Made by a program: the position numbers and the translations under genes | Shown here: positions 1 through 10,491 of the stretch, one piece after another | Position numbering within the stretch: position 1 is the first letter of the stretch | How the letters are laid out: each line of letters starts with the position of its first letter | Assembly: GCA_023052935.1 (NCBI GenBank) | Contig: CM041292.1 | Span: forward strand, 109,851,147-109,915,146 | Direction: 5' to 3' | DNA from: Piezodorus guildinii | Lineage: Eukaryota > Arthropoda > Insecta > Hemiptera > Pentatomidae | Length of the DNA stretch: 64,000 nucleotides | Notes under the pieces: generated by a model | Seen by the model: the letters and a program-made list of their open reading frames with translations, nothing else | The model's database searches: none | What the model was told of the DNA's origin: nothing

Positions 1-445
1 CTAGCACGATAGGAGTAGGAGTCATTACCTAAATTGCTGTTGAAGAAGTTAGGATAAGAATGGCTAACTGTCAATTAATTTACTTAATGATCACCATCGA
101 CCTCAGCCCTTATCTCGTTTACGACTTTTTTAAATACTTGTTGCCAATAGAGTTTGCTGTCACTAGGTGGTCAGTAGCGGCAAGGTCCCATTGTTTTTCC
201 CAATTACCCTGTAGTGTCATCATCTACCCAACTCAGGTATTATAAATTAAACATATTCAAAACTTTGTTCTCAAGGGATCTAAATATCATTAGATAGATT
301 GATAACTGTTTTTTACTTTCACTTACCTATAAGTTATAATTAAAATCTTTAATAAGTCTATATCTATAAAGCCCTGCTATTTTACGAAAATTGTATACAA
401 ACAACCAGTTATTGTCATCGAGAAATTTTATCACATCGTCAACTT
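1..445. other. No recognisable gene
   Basis: AT-rich sequence with short open frames only. I see no domain, RNA structure or repeat copy that matches anything else in the window. Confidence 0.4.
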
Positions 446-964
446 TTAGAGAACTCTTTCTAAAACAATTTTTTCTAATTTCAGACATAAAAAATGAAAT
501 ATATTTTCTGCTTCTCTTTTATCGCACAAAGAGCACACCACACTACTATTTGAATAAAATCTGTTATAGTTTAGATAATGAAGTTTACATCTAACACTTA
601 TTACCCATTTAATCCCATTAAAGTTTATTTTAGTATCATCAAGGTAATGTGTTCCATAATCATAATTTAAGTTTATATACAGATACATTTTTTCCGAAAC
701 TGAAGCCTTTTTTACATATTTTAATCTATAAATTTCTATTAACGATTCTCTGTACGATTCCTGTAGGATTAAGTCCCATTTATTTTTATTATCAAGTTTT
801 ATGCCTATGTCAATATTATGTTTTTCAGCTATGTCTCCTAAATCCTTTATCCAGTATACCTTTTGTTTAATTACTTCGTCATTTAATAAATATGGTAGCC
901 CATTGTTTGTCAGGTTTTTTTTTATAATATAACTATGCCGTATTTTTAAGGTTTCTATGAACAT
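446..964 (-). pseudogene. Non-LTR retrotransposon C-terminal fragment
   Basis: An open frame of 172 residues rich in K, N, I and Y. It ends in a cysteine/histidine cluster of the form C-x2-C-x9-H-x2-C near residues 143-159 (C-S-L-C ... H-F-L-C). A zinc-binding cluster of this kind, placed after the reverse transcriptase of Jockey/R1-type LINEs, closes the polyprotein. Only this terminal piece is present. No YADD-type RT core is seen in the flanks, so it is a 5'-truncated relic. The assignment rests on the cysteine cluster and its position, not on a full domain. A degenerate unrelated zinc-finger ORF is possible. Confidence 0.45.
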
Positions 965-1086
965 TGGGACTATTTTAGTTTCTAAGTGTATTAATTAGGA
1001 CGGGATGGCTTACGGCAAGCTAAATAATTTCTCAATGAAGGAAGTTTTGCACATTCAATATATTCATTAGTATCAATATAAATATC

Positions 1087-1089
<3 letters not shown>

Positions 1090-1155
<66 letters not shown>

Positions 1156-1156
1156 A
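1090..1156. repeat. (TA)n microsatellite
   Basis: Nearly pure alternating TA with two phase slips. It lies directly upstream of the hammerhead-like motif at 1169. Confidence 0.95.
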
Positions 1157-1163
1157 AGTTCCA

Positions 1164-1200
1164 TTGCACCTGAAGATGGTATTGTAGCCGAAACGTTCAT
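1164..1200 (+). ncRNA. Hammerhead-like motif (PLE-type)
   Basis: CTGAAGA at 1170-1176 matches the hammerhead core CUGANGA. It is followed by one unpaired T, a short stem GGT/GCC around a loop, and GAAAC at 1190-1194. Minimal hammerheads of this shape are known from terminal repeats of Penelope-like elements. No PLE coding sequence adjoins this copy, and stem III and the cleavage site are not clear, so activity cannot be claimed. Confidence 0.45.
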
Positions 1201-1231
1201 AGAAATTAACCTTCACCTAAAAAAATCTTAC

Positions 1232-1235
<4 letters not shown>

Positions 1236-1291
<56 letters not shown>
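1236..1291. repeat. (TA)n microsatellite
   Basis: Uninterrupted TA dinucleotide run, 36 bp downstream of the hammerhead-like motif. Confidence 0.95.
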
Positions 1292-1296
<5 letters not shown>

Positions 1297-1639
1297 GAAA
1301 TATAACGTCATAACTTCAAACCATTATAGAGATTAGGTTACTATTTCTCGTGGGTAATAAACTGCTAGAGCAGTGGTTCCCGACTAATGGTCCGCAGGCG
1401 ATGTACAGGGGGAGAGGGTCCGCGAGATGCCATTGGAAAATAATTATAATTACCTTCTTACAAAAATTATTTGTAAGGCCTTAGCTTTTAATAAGAGCCA
1501 CACGGACAAATTAAAAATTCTAAGTGATAAGATTGCTAGCTTAAATAAGCTTAAAGAATAGATGTATCGCAGAAGATAATTAACAATATTTGATTTCTTT
1601 ATGAGTATTCGTATTATATAAATTACCTAGTTGGAGAAA

Positions 1640-1865
1640 AAAATTAAACAATTAAAAGTTACTATTAAACCTGGCAAATGGTCTTAGAATGTTTTAAAGG
1701 AATGAAAAATCCTTATGCTGTCCTTCATAGGGATGGTGGTCCAGAACCTGTGCTAAATCAGATTCTCGTATAAGATTCCAATCCTAAAAAACCCTGGTTA
1801 AACAAAATTTAGCACAAAGGTATTTGCCTTATTTTAAAAGTTTTAAATTTTAGGTATTTTTCATT
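1640..1865 (+). mobile_element. SINE-A copy, left arm of inverted pair
   Basis: This is the body and 3' part of the tRNA-derived SINE-A family defined at 7519-7800. The shared landmarks are the AAAAATCCTTATGCTGTCCT block, the segment with CCAGAACCTGTGCTAAATCAG, and the segment CCCTGG-TTAAACAAAATTTAG. The tRNA-like head is replaced by unrelated sequence around TTACTATTAAACCTGG. That same sequence is found, inverted, at the far end of the next copy. Confidence 0.6.
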
Positions 1866-2090
1866 CACTTAATGTCATTTTATGCTACTGTGGCTATCGG
1901 ACGATATTATAACAGAAGTCCTGAATTTTGTTTATTAGGATGGGAATCTTATACGAGGACCTGATTTACCACAGGCTCTGGAACACCATTTATCGTTTTC
2001 AATGAAGGACAGCATAAAGAAGGATTTTTCATTCCTTTAAAAAAATCTAAGACTATCTTCCAGGTTTAATAGTAACTTTTTATTATTTAA
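1866..2090 (-). mobile_element. SINE-A copy, right arm of inverted pair
   Basis: Reading from the + strand, it opens with the family 3' end (AATGTCATTTTATGCTACTG, then the TCGGACGATATTATA block). It runs back through the same internal blocks and ends with the same head sequence (CCAGGTTTAATAGTAACTTT). The two arms are therefore homologous over most of their length and face each other tail to tail. Confidence 0.6.
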
Positions 2091-2094
2091 TTTT

Positions 2095-3074
2095 TTGCTG
2101 TTTAAAGTAAACTGCCTAGTTCTTTTTTCTTCAGTTCTATTTCCCCTACTAGGCAGTTTCTGCAATACAGAGTTTTGGTAGAGGTATTCCGCATGCAATG
2201 TACGTGATACGGTGTAGCCACTAAAAATCTAAATATATATCTAATACTTCATAGGATTTGAAGGTCCTTACCATTGAAATGTTTCTATGAAGGTTTTTTT
2301 AAATTTGGTTGGGAACCAATGTACTGGGTGCTTATGCCCTTAGTAGGTTTCATGGTGTCGTAGTTGGTTTCGGTTTTAAATCCTATTCAAGCTATTATTT
2401 AGTATCTAATAGTTGATAAAGTAATGTGAAGGTCAGAGTTCAATATTAAAATAAAAGGCTGTCTTACCATACCACTTTATTTAAAATTTCATTCAGTTTT
2501 TTTTTTTTTTTACGACAAATGACTAGATTATTACGCTCTTAATGATCTTAAATAATTTTAATATTTCATTATATAAGTTGTTCGTTAATTTATAAGAAAA
2601 TAAAAATGTAGTATTTTTAAATAACGAACTTTCTAAACTGTATTTTATTTTAGGATAAAAATATAACAAAATAAGGAAAATTCAAGCTTTCCGTTAATTT
2701 GTTTTTACTTTAATTAACGAACCAATTATATAATTAAGATTATAATTAGTTAAGAACTTATATTCTTTTTAAGTATTAAATAAAGTGTGTGTGTGTGAAA
2801 AATTAATAATATAACATGATATTATATGTAGTGTGCCTAAGTAATAGGCATGGAATATGTGAACATTAATCAATGAACTCTCCTTTGTGGTTACCACAGA
2901 AGGAAAATAAAAATGTGATGTAGTTTAGTTGACGTTTGAGAAATCAATGGTTCATCTATCTTCCTCATATAAAAATGTGTGTGTGATAAAATATTTCAAA
3001 AACCGTGTAATATTTTATTGTACACTTGAGATGGAATAAAAATTTGAGTTTAATCAATGAAAACTGAAGAAATA
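2095..3074. other. No recognisable gene
   Basis: AT-rich sequence without a supported ORF. Short motifs resembling GTTCGTTAATTT recur in both orientations between about 2580 and 2725, but no defined element boundary is visible. Confidence 0.4.
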
Positions 3075-3385
3075 TAGTGTCGCCTGTGGTGTAGTTGTAG
3101 TGACTAGTATGAGAGCCTTCTACGCTCGAGTTTGTAGATTCAAACACGGCAGATAGGCCAAGGATATTTTAAAGTGAGTAAAAAGTGCTTTGTTGTGCTG
3201 TCCTTCGGAGAGGACGTAAAATGGTGGTCCCGAGCTTGTGCCATGTCATGTACTCGTTCGTTATTCTATTTAAACCTTGATAGGTTTAGGACATAACTGG
3301 AAAAATAATGTAAAATTTAGACGGAATAGCCACAGTAGCAGATTAGCATAAAAATGACATTAAATGAAGAAAATAAAAAGATGTA
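3075..3385 (+). mobile_element. SINE-A copy
   Basis: The tRNA-like head has an A-box-like GGTGTAGTTGTAGTGACTAG and a degenerate B box (GATTCAAACAC). The family body follows, with CTGTCCTTCGGAGAGGACGT and GCTTGTGCCATGTCATGTAC. The 3' end, near GCCACAGTAGCAGATTAGC, finishes in ATGACATTAAATGAAG. Divergence from the 7519 copy suggests an old insertion. Confidence 0.7.
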
Positions 3386-3473
3386 GTTTAATTTAAAATG
3401 AAAAAATAGTACATGTAAATAACCGGTTGTATAATGGGGTTCGGTCCGCCTTTAGTGTATATATTATACACTA

Positions 3474-3486
3474 TCATCATTTATAT

Positions 3487-3517
<31 letters not shown>

Positions 3518-3520
3518 TTA
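3474..3520. repeat. (AT)n microsatellite
   Basis: Short imperfect AT/TA run. Confidence 0.85.
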
Positions 3521-4424
3521 TAATTGGAAGTACCATTCTATTCAGACTTATTCTTTATTGATTAATTATTAGGGTTTACTATTCATTACGGATTCTTATC
3601 TAACACAAGATTACTATTTGAAAATAAGCCATATTATCCATTAGCAATTAATTGCAATCAACTAATGGAACTAATTAACGTTTTCTCGCAGAGGCTAATG
3701 ATATTGCTGAGGCTAATACCTGACCCTGGGTAACTCTGCGTCTAGCTTCAGAAACTATTAATGTGTTATATAATTATAATAGTTTATCTGAGTTACGCAA
3801 TTAAAAAAATAATTATAATGCGGAATTTGATAACAGCTTGGTCATTTTGTGTTTTTTAACACCATCTACAAAAAACTGGACGTTTATTGTTTTTATTTGG
3901 ACTTAGTTGGAGGTGAATATTTCTCTAGTTAGTTAACAATTTTCTTCACATTTGTTATTATTTGTTAAAAAGTTTTATTTTAATCCTTTAGCAAACTGCT
4001 TTTGAGTACTTAAATCATTAATACAAGATTTGTTTATTATTATTACTTCCTCTAACACCTATTTTATTATTTCCTTCAACTTATTTAAACATATTTAAAA
4101 TTACTGCCTATTTAAAATTAACTACTGATAAATATAAACAAACAAATTCTGATGAATTCTGAAGTATCATTCATAACGTTTTTAGCATAACAAATATTTT
4201 ATAATAAAATATATTGTAATAAATATATTATCTGTTAATATGATGTCCGTGTCCTTGTGAAGTAAGCGTTACCTATTAATTTTTTTGATTTATGGATATT
4301 CTCTGTATTTCTAATTTTGGCAGAAAACAAAGCTTTCCATAGAGATTTTATAGGTACTTCGTAGATGTTGTTTGCTATTGTAATGTTTTATAATTCAGAA
4401 AGTTTGTCAAGTATTTTAATTCTT
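3521..4424. other. No recognisable gene
   Basis: AT-rich, with stops in every frame at short intervals. Nothing matched other repeats in the window. Confidence 0.4.
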
Positions 4425-4850
4425 TCTTTATTTTTTCTTGTGAATAATACATTTATCTTTACTAAGAGAATTTCAAAATGTTGTAAGTTCATTTATTAAT
4501 ATAAAACAGACTCTAAAATAATTTGAGAAGGTAAAGATCTGTATTGTCAGGCAATAAATTTAGTTAGTATCTCGTCACTGTAACTCATTATTTCTGTATT
4601 TCAGCAAGAATTCAACTCAACACACTAATAAATATTTTAATTTTTTTTTGTTAAATAGTACACTGATCTTTACCAAGCGAATTTAGAATGTTGTGATTTC
4701 ATTCATTTATTAAAATAAAACAGACTCTTAAATAATTTGAGTAGCTAAAGATCTATATGTTCAGCTAATGAATTTATTTTGTTGCTCAACACTGTAATTC
4801 CTTAACCCAGCATTTCAGCAAAAATTCACTTCAACATACTAATAATATTT
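4425..4850. repeat. Two-copy tandem repeat, about 210-bp unit
   Basis: Block order is the same in both copies: AATAATACATTTATCTTTAC / AAATAGTACACTGATCTTTAC, then AATGTTGT-A/G-TTTCAT, AAAACAGACTCT, TAATTTGAG, AAAGATCT, and a segment ending TTTCAGCAA-AATTCA-TCAACA-ACTAATA. Landmarks recur 210 bases apart. Differences between copies are scattered, so the duplication is old. Confidence 0.8.
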
Positions 4851-5039
4851 TTGGAAATCGTTTTTTTTCCTAGTTGCAGAATGCAGCGACGGATATATAA
4901 AATTCTTTAATTTATAATACAATCCAAAAAAACCTTATGATTAGTATTTTGTAAGGATTTGCCGTTTCTTGATAAACATTCAAGCAAGGAGATAATTTTG
5001 CCAACATCATACTCTTTTACTTTTCTCATCGATAATACA

Positions 5040-5800
5040 AGTTTAGTGTCAGCTTAGTCCAAAAGACCAAGCCCGAAAGTTGGTCTGTGTGGGCGTGTTT
5101 GTAAGTCTATTTAAAAGTTAAAGTTGTATAAAACCGAAAGTTCATATTTTACTAGCGTTCATGGCTGAGATGTAACAGAATCTGTTTCAACAAAATCGGC
5201 ACTTTTTATCATGCATTTTACACATTTTTACGATTTTTTTCAAAACGTCTTTAACCGTTTTGATCAAACTCACTGTATCTGCGTAAAATTTAATATACTT
5301 TCATATCATGTAGTTTCATTCTGATGGAGATAGATTACTTTTAAAAGGCGATATTTAAATTTTTCTTTCTCCCAAGTATCTTTAGTTTTGTAGATTCGAA
5401 AAAATTAACCATTCCATCTTAACATAAGCTAAAAGGGCTAAATACACAACTAGAACGAATTTTATAACCATCCAAAGCAGAACAAAAAAATTGAAAATTT
5501 TGTTTGGACTTAAGAATATTAATATATTTACATACATCTTTCATTCAGCTATTTGTTAACCTAGTGTTTATTTAATTTATAAATTTTGTTATTATATACC
5601 TTTTATATTATGTAATTTGACTTTCCTTTTGTTTATATTGTATGAATGTGATCTTGTAGCAATATTATTATTGTGAATTGTGACAAACTCAACTATATCT
5701 GAATAAATAAATGAAAAAAATAATATTAATATAGATGTATAATATACCGTTGGAAAGATTTTAGGAAAAACTTTTATCTTAAATGCTATTTTACATAATA
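5040..5800 (+). repeat. Interspersed repeat family R, copy
   Basis: This is a non-coding repeat shared in divergent form with 20100-21890, 22741-22960 and 38505-39600. Landmarks here are a GTGTGGGCGTGTTTGTAAG block, an AAAATTTAATATACTTTCAT block and AATATACCGTTGGAAAG near 5740. It has no ORF, terminal repeats or target duplication that I can define. I cannot assign it to a known class. Confidence 0.5.
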
Positions 5801-6490
5801 TAATGTAGAGTAGAGTGGTAAAAGCACCAGATTTTTTTATTTTGTTAAATTATTCAAAATTTTAACACGATAGTGATATAGAAAACCTTGAATGAAATGG
5901 GATTGCTTCATTTCTTTATGCCCGCTGCCTGAGGTGAAGGTTACCTGACCGTTAAGTTACGTCAGGCAGCTGTACTATCTTCCTCTAGTTCCGATTGAGT
6001 CCCGATTCACGGTCGATTAGCCATCAAACGCCGATGTCCTGAAGAAGAACCCGCAAAGAAAGCGAAAGCGAAGCGTAGAAAATTTATCCAACCACAAGGA
6101 AACAAGTGAAAGGAAAATGTTTGAACACGCTCAACTCCATGAAAGTGTTAGTAGTCGATGAAAGTTCCCAACCTCGGGTCTAATGTCGCCTCGCTTAGCA
6201 TTTCTGATTGAATGTCATTGTAATGTCAGTCGCTCGAGATACATAATTTTACAATGCTTTAAAATACTTCTTAGTTTTCATTTTTCGAAGATAATACATA
6301 TATTTTTAACAATGCTAAATAATATTTATCTGAGTAGTATCATATATTTATCTGAGGAAACTAGGAGCGGATAATACATATATTTATCAACTCGCAGCAC
6401 ATATTCTTCATGTACAGATTCTTCCAATTTAAATATCAAACCACTCCCTTAATTTATGAAATTTACAAATGTATTAGTTAATACATTAGG
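5801..6490. other. No recognisable gene; locally GC-richer
   Basis: Around 5920-6180 the base composition rises above the surroundings. One CTGAAGA followed by GCGAAAG lies at 6039-6070 but lacks a complementary stem. No domain is visible in the open frames. Confidence 0.35.
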
Positions 6491-6494
6491 TACA

Positions 6495-7022
6495 TCAGGT
6501 GATAATATATATATGGATAATATACAAGAAAGGCATGAGGAGAATATGCCCATTGGCAGTACTCCACAAGGTAATCTTAACTAGGTCACGAAGGTAACTT
6601 CTTTTCAAAGGATTGTCAGGAATGGAAGAGGAAGCGAGGATTAAAACTAGTGAGTTAAAGTGGGAGTGGAGTTTGTCATGGAAGGATTGATACCTCGTAC
6701 GGGCCAAATCAGAAACATATGGGACATTAAGGTCTTAATGGATGAGTTTGTTGGTGACACAGTAAGGAGCATTGAGGATTTTTCGAAGGATTTTGGATTG
6801 TAAGGATTGAATACGGGAAGAATTTGATGGCTTAGTAGAGCCCCAAAGCTCAACTCCATACGTCCAGATAGGCCTTATGATGGTGATGTAGATGAGTCTT
6901 TTGTAGGTAAGTGGAAGGTTAGAGCGTCTATCCAGTAAGTGTTGAAGTAAGCGAAAGCAGTTTCTTGTCGTTTCAGTTTTAAGTAGGAGTCCTATATAGA
7001 GAATCTGTTCAACCTGGACCAA
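6495..7022 (-). pseudogene. Jockey-type LINE, RT C-terminal fragment
   Basis: One reading frame carries the region after the RT catalytic core: YIGLLLKTETT near the start, IRPIWTYGVELWG in the middle, then RIQSLQSKILRKILNAPY and a tail with SIPDNPLKRSYLRDLV. The IRP-x-W-TYG-ELWG and QSK-LR-I-NAP motifs are characteristic of Jockey-clade LINEs. The frame is interrupted by a single nonsense codon at 6733-6735, shortly after NAPY; otherwise both halves are in register. The RT active site is missing, so this is a 5'-truncated copy. The fragment at 7884-8040 belongs to the same family. Confidence 0.8.
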
Positions 7023-7518
7023 GCTATATTATTAATATTAAATGAAAATTATTTAAGGACACTGTGGGGCACCTATGATGTCATAGGTTTACGAAGAAGG
7101 GTAAAGGTAATTATTAGCAGGTAAGGATTTGTTGGAATTGATTTTTCAATTCTGACACCATACCTCAATCTCTTAATTTAAATCTTAAAAATTCCATTCC
7201 TATCTTATATTCCTTCCGACAAAATTAAAACGTAGGATCGTTCCATTTTCGAGCCGAAAATCCCCCCCGCTCCACCTTTTTCTTTGAATCCTTTTCTTTC
7301 AACACCCATGCTTCTTTCAATTCTTTTCCTACAACTTGAGGCATTCTAAACAAGTGCACTCCAATTGTGATATTTCAGCTCATATTAAGCCCTGTATTAG
7401 TAGAAAATATTTGATTGCAATGGCCAAATGTTGATTTTTCTATAATTAAATTATTTTTCTCATTAATAATTTTTATCTTGTTTCTTGATTAGGGCTATAT
7501 TTGTTAAAAATAGGGATC
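7023..7518. other. No recognisable gene
   Basis: AT-rich spacer between the LINE fragment and a SINE. It has a short C-rich patch (TCCCCCCCGCTCC) near 7260 and no supported feature. Confidence 0.4.
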
Positions 7519-7800
7519 ACTTGTAGCTGGGTGGCTAGCGTAACAGCCTCCCATGCTAAAGGTCACGGGTTCAAACCCACAGGTGGTCCTAGGATTTTTT
7601 AATGGTAGTAAAAAATCCTTAGTTACGCCGTCCTTCGGAGGGGACGTTAAAAGGTGTTCCCGAGCCTGTGCGATGTCAGGTACTCGTTAAAGATCCCTAT
7701 CCTAATAAAAACTGGATAGGAAAAATTTAGGACTCCCACTGTAGCATCGTCCGATTAGCCATAGTAGCATAAAGTGACGTTAAATAAATAAACAAACAAA
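7519..7800 (+). mobile_element. SINE-A reference copy (tRNA-derived SINE)
   Basis: The best copy of the family. Its head carries a Pol III A-box-like TAGCTGGGTGGCTAGCG and a canonical B box GGGTTCAAACCC spaced as in a tRNA. A body of about 200 bp follows, with CCTTCGGAGGGGACGTTAAA, CGATGTCAGGTACTCGTTAA and GATCCCTATCCTAAT. The 3' end, CATCGTCCGATTAGCC then TGACGTTAAATAAATAAAC, finishes in short AAAC repeats. The autonomous partner that supplies its 3' end is not recognised here. Confidence 0.85.
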
Positions 7801-7883
7801 CAAAATTTGTTTAATTAATTTTATTAAATGAATAATTGAGTTTCGTGGCAAATTGTGTCTGGTAGACATGTTTTCTGTTTTAT

Positions 7884-8040
7884 ATTCATCTATGTGGCCC
7901 GAACCAGATATCATCCCTTTCATGACAAATTCTATTCCCACTCTAATCCTATAGTTTCAATCCTTTCTTTCACTTCAATTCCTGATAATCCTCCGAGGCG
8001 TCTGAAACGAAGATGGCCTCGAGACCTTCTAGTTTAGAAT
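7884..8040 (+). pseudogene. Jockey-type LINE C-terminal fragment
   Basis: Starts at VARTRYHPFHDKFYSH and ends at RRLKRRWPRDLLV before a stop. It is clearly homologous to the end of the copy at 6495-7022 (ARTRYQSFHDKLHSH ... SIPDNPLKR ... RDLV). It is inserted on the opposite strand and cut to about 50 codons. Confidence 0.7.
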
Positions 8041-9380
8041 ATTTTTAGAGTGCTTTTATTAGGAAGCTTCTTTACATGTCTTTTTCATGACTATTTTCTT
8101 TTAGCTTATTTACTTAATTACTTTTATTAGCTTATTTAATTGTAAATATAAATAAATATTTTTTTTAAATATATACTCTTCAATTATTAAGTTTTTTATC
8201 CTCAAGGGGCCTACCTACAAAATTAGATCATTTCTCCCTTCTCCTACTGTATTTCACTTGTTACAAATGGAATGTATATTCTTAAAAAAATATTATATAT
8301 TTCATATGAACAAAAACAGTTCATATTTTTGTAACCTCGAGGGAATGGTAGGAACCTGGGAAATCTCTGGAACCATTTTCATCATATTTACTTTTATACA
8401 ACAGTGCCAGAAACTTTCTGGACCAACAGGTTATGTCCCAGAGGGATCTATCAAAAAGTATTAGGAGAGCTATTGTGAGTGTGAACCTATTATATTTGTA
8501 TGCTCTTATATACCTCGATGTTATTAACTATTTCTATACTGGATTAAGTAATGACTTAATTTTAAGAAGTTATTTTGGTTCAACCTGATTAACTTACTTA
8601 TCTTTAGCTTGGTTATTAAAACAAACAAGGGTATTTGAAAACATAAAATTACTGATTCAGTTGTGAAATATTTTTAGGCTGTGTTATTCTCAACTACTTA
8701 ATTATTAAATTTGAACAACGTTATCCTGCCTTATAAGTCATCTTTAGGTAATTAACATTCTGGTTGGTTCGAAACTGAGCTCAGCCAGCACCTCACTGCT
8801 CCAAACCACCCAGAATGTTAAGTACACAGCATAAATTAATTTCAACCTTCGCCTGAAGCTCTAAACGTAATTACCAATTATCCTAAAAATATCATTGTCT
8901 ATCTTTCTAATAGTGATAGTGCGTTTTATGAATCATATATTTATTACTAATATTTGACTAGAGATGTGAATATTTAATTATTTGCATTAACTGACGAAAG
9001 TACGAGTATAGATTTAAAGTTATCAGTGACTCTCACTGCTTTTGTATTAGGCTGCTAACTGATTGGGGAGGAGGTGGTATAATTTGCCTTATTAATTAAA
9101 AGTGCTTTATAATGATTACTTATTTTGTAAGAAGAATATTTTGATTGAAATTTGTTTCCTGATTGAAAGAGAGGAGCAATACATTATACGTTACGTGTAT
9201 TATTGACGCATCATGATTTAAATTATTCCACCTGTATGCTATAAGCCTTAAATGTTTCTTACATGACTCGACTCGTATAGTGTCCACTCGCAGACAGGCA
9301 TGATTGACAAGCAAAATGATCGAATATTTTGTACTTGTATTCTTGAAATCTCAGGATTGCATTGCAAGTGAAATCTTGAA
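8041..9380. other. No recognisable gene apart from a hairpin
   Basis: AT-rich sequence. The only structure I can support is the 70-bp inverted repeat at 8752-8821. Confidence 0.4.
8752..8821. repeat. Short hairpin, 18-bp arms
   Basis: TTAACATTCTGGTTGGTT at 8752-8769 pairs with AACCACCCAGAATGTTAA at 8804-8821, with one mismatch. The 34-base loop is GC-richer than the flanks. It could be a MITE remnant or a small-RNA precursor; sequence alone does not decide. Confidence 0.75.
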
Positions 9381-9382
9381 TT

Positions 9383-9766
9383 GAGACGTTGATTTCCAAA
9401 AGGTACTATATCCATTTTAGAAAATTTTACAGAAAGCGCGAAAATCTCTCATTACTATATTATTAAATCAGCTAATTTGGGTCTTTTTGCCTTAAAATTT
9501 AGAATTATTTTTTTACTATAATAATAACATCATATTAAGGTTATAAAATTAATTTTTTCAGAATGATTTGGAACGAAAATAAATGCGTAATCAGTACATT
9601 AAAAAAATGACCGTTTTTCTAAATCGCGTTTTTTAAGGACTTGAGAGTTCATTAGATAACATCAAGTAGTAGATTAAGATAAAACTAAATGATGAGTATA
9701 CAAATATGTAAAAAAATCAATTTCGTAAAAAATGTCCCTTAGTACCTTTTGGAAATCAACGTCTCA
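9383..9766. mobile_element. MITE with about 25-bp perfect terminal inverted repeats
   Basis: Left end GAGACGTTGATTTCCAAAAG (continuing GTACT) is matched exactly, in reverse, by the right end CTTTTGGAAATCAACGTCTC (preceded by AGTAC). Both ends are bordered by AATT, which fits a 4-bp target duplication. The 334-bp interior is AT-rich and has no transposase ORF. The superfamily is not recognised from the termini. Confidence 0.8.
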
Positions 9767-10491
9767 ATTTAAGCATGGTTGAATAAGCCAAATACAAACA
9801 CAGTTCTGTATAATGTGTAGGACTCGTTCAATTTGCTTGTAGGTTTGAAAAGGCTCATTGAAATGATACAATCCGAACATACTAATTTTTCAATTATATT
9901 TACCTCTCAAACTGTTATGAAAAAAGGTTGGTGGTTTAGTGTTTGTTTGTTTGGGCTTTAAGGCGTAAAACTTCAAGGTCATCATCGTCTGTGCATCTTT
10001 AATCTTTAATCACTAAGGCAATATTAGAAAAGGAACGGTATAAATAGAAGTAAAATATAAAGAAAAATAGTAAAATGAAATAATTGTCATACATTTAAGA
10101 AATGAAAAAAAAAAATATATATACATAAAGAAAAATATCGCTATTAATCACTGCAGATATATAATGCTGATTACGATAAGTGCTAAATTTTATTTGAAAT
10201 GTTATTTATTTTTAAAAAATTAAGTATTTTTGATATTTTGGCTATATCATCACCTAGACTTATTGAAATGTCTGAAGTAAGTCCCAATGTAGTCAAACTC
10301 GAAATGTAAAAGGGGCATTCTTAAAAAATAACTTGGTGCTTTACTGTCTATGGCCATTGCTTTTTTTATATTTAACGTTGTATTTTGTAACATTCTCAAT
10401 GGTTAGAAAAATTGCTTTATTCAAAACATTTTAATGTGTAGTTTCCCTTAAAGCGACCTTCACACTTTTTAGTATTACACTGTCCTTGTAT
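9767..10491. other. Mostly unassigned; short shared motif at 9946
   Basis: A block near 9950-10000 (TTTGGGCTTTAAGGCGTAAAA and GGTCATCATCGTCTGTGC) resembles a block at 62030-62090 (TTTTAAGGGCAAAAAAC and GGTTATTATTGCCC). Each looks like the end of a retroelement. Elsewhere I see nothing. Confidence 0.35.

Noticed and set aside
991..1200. 69-residue ORF on the - strand
   Set aside because: Mostly Ile-Tyr repeats from the (TA)n microsatellite.
6039..6075. CTGAAGA followed by GCGAAAGC as another hammerhead-like motif
   Set aside because: The intervening bases do not form a stem II, and there are no shared flanks with the other copies.
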